DNA of 51,281 nt, from the NCBI GenBank assembly GCA_038237515.1, contig JBBRYP010000024.1, positions 1 through 51,281 on the forward strand. Direction: 5' to 3'. The notes under the pieces are model-generated. The model saw only the letters and a program-made list of their open reading frames with translations, searched no databases and was not told where the DNA came from. Source of the stretch: JBBQDZ01 sp038237515. Its GTDB lineage: Bacteria; Actinomycetota; Thermoleophilia; Gaiellales; Gaiellaceae. Below are positions 50,729 to 51,281 of the stretch, in pieces. Each line of letters opens with the position of its first letter. Position 1 is the first letter of the stretch. Both the position numbers and the translations under genes were made by a program.

Positions 50729-51281
50729 AACCGAAAGCACCCGAGCAGCGCACGATCGACGTCGACGTCGAGGCCCTCGACACCCGCGGGAAGACCGTAG
50801 TCGGCTACGCCGCCGTCTACGGCGCCCTCTCGGAGGACCTGGGCGGCTACCGGGAGCGGATCGCGCCCGGAGCGTTCGCCGGCGTCCTCGACAGCGACGT
50901 CCGCGCGCTCCTGAACCACGACGCGAGCGCGGTCCTCGGTCGGACGAAGTCGGGCACGCTGAGGCTCAGCGACGAGCAGCGCGGCCTCCGCTTCGAGCTC
51001 GACCTGCCGGACAGCCCGCTCGGTGAGAACGTCCGCGAGTCCGTCCGCCGCGGCGACCTCGACGGCGCCTCGTTCCGGTTCGTCGTCGGCGCCGAGGAAT
51101 GGAACGACGAGATCCGCACCGTCAAGACCGTGGCCGAGCTGCACGACGTCACCCTGGCCACCTTCGCCGCCTATCCCGCGGCCTCAGTCGAGCTACGCAC
51201 ACGACCCAAGAAAGAGGAGGCACAAACGATGGAAGAGGAAGCGACCCTCGAGCGTGAGCCCGAGGAACAGGAGGGCGCCGA
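50725..51281 (+). CDS. HK97-family prohead protease, in-frame with a downstream capsid-type frame (3' end outside window)
   Basis: An open frame from ATG 50725 to the window end, at least 185 residues. The U35 protease has GKTVVGYAAVYGALSEDLGGYRERIAPGAF, the His in LLNHDASAVLGRT and the Ser in DGASFRFVVGAEEW, then TLATFAAYPAAS. Around residue 160 it becomes charged and helical (EEEATLEREPEEQE) without a stop. ATG 51229, preceded by AAAGAGGAGG, gives a nested start that is probably the capsid with its delta domain. Protease and capsid may thus be made both fused and separate. Confidence 0.85.
   Translation, partial: MKPKAPEQRTIDVDVEALDTRGKTVVGYAAVYGALSEDLGGYRERIAPGAFAGVLDSDVRALLNHDASAVLGRTKSGTLRLSDEQRGLRFELDLPDSPLGENVRESVRRGDLDGASFRFVVGAEEWNDEIRTVKTVAELHDVTLATFAAYPAASVELRTRPKKEEAQTMEEEATLEREPEEQEGA

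Larger units (their letters stand above)
45701..51281. mobile_element. Integrated phage or phage-satellite (left part)
   Basis: The element begins at the tRNA-Ala and runs beyond the window. The minus-strand module holds integrase, an HTH gene, a broken small gene, a RepA-like ATPase, 29- and 79-residue ORFs and another HTH gene. The plus-strand module holds an HTH/zinc-ribbon gene, an HK97 portal and a prohead protease. No terminase lies between them. No right attachment site is visible, so the total size is unknown. Confidence 0.85.

Overview
The window is about 51 kb of high-GC, gene-dense bacterial DNA. Both strands carry short operons with 1-10 nt overlaps and many GTG/TTG starts. The gene set fits an Actinomycetota chromosome: HspR-controlled dnaK-grpE-dnaJ-hspR-clpB, actinobacterial-type inositol-phosphate synthase beside a CDP-alcohol phosphotransferase, ECF sigma with zinc-finger anti-sigma, and DUF4331. 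A Thermoleophilia-like (Gaiellales/Solirubrobacterales) origin is my inference, not something the sequence proves.

Layout. 1-4.3 kb: small and membrane genes plus a PknB-type kinase with TPRs. 4.3-10.9 kb: the chaperone operon on the minus strand, read from a promoter at about 10.85 kb that overlaps a HAIR-like HspR operator. The same promoter/operator recurs in front of hsp20 at 40.0 kb, so a two-locus HspR regulon is visible. 10.9-14.2 kb: three tandem M29 aminopeptidases, followed by a 130-bp tandem repeat. 14.5-17.3 kb: EamA transporter, CsbD and MoaA. 17.5-23.3 kb: an inositol and membrane-lipid cluster (PAP2/AUR1-like, PI-phosphate synthase-like, RHH-Ino1 fusion, MprF-like protein). 23.5-31.4 kb: GT4-PHP fusion, uracil-DNA glycosylase family protein, a presenilin/SPP-like membrane protease, a VapBC-type pair, a TrmA/RlmD methyltransferase, YjbQ and a peptidase. 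31.6-37.9 kb: a nickel/metal locus (DUF4331, TPR, NicO-type exporter, Fur-family regulator, NiCoT permease, His-rich protein). 37.9-45.5 kb: anti-sigma and ECF sigma, hsp20, argF, YcnI, rhomboid and small genes.

From 45.6 kb a tRNA-Ala(UGC) marks the left edge of an integrated phage or phage satellite that runs off the window. It has a minus-strand integrase-HTH-RepA-like-HTH operon linked by 4-nt overlaps, a divergent HTH/zinc-ribbon gene, then an HK97 portal gene directly followed by a prohead protease that reads in frame into what is probably the capsid.

The chromosome carries several classes of palindromic repeat: a MITE-like element in two copies with CTAG ends, GGGACNGTCCC palindromes inside grpE, a GGGAACCC-A-GGGTTCCC hairpin repeat, and a GGGGCCTGACCCC hairpin. 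The most unusual items are the RHH-Ino1 fusion with a palindrome at its start codon and an internal in-frame start, the presenilin-like protease, the shared HspR operators, the CTAG-ended elements that supply stop codons, and the terminase-less element with a protease-capsid fusion.
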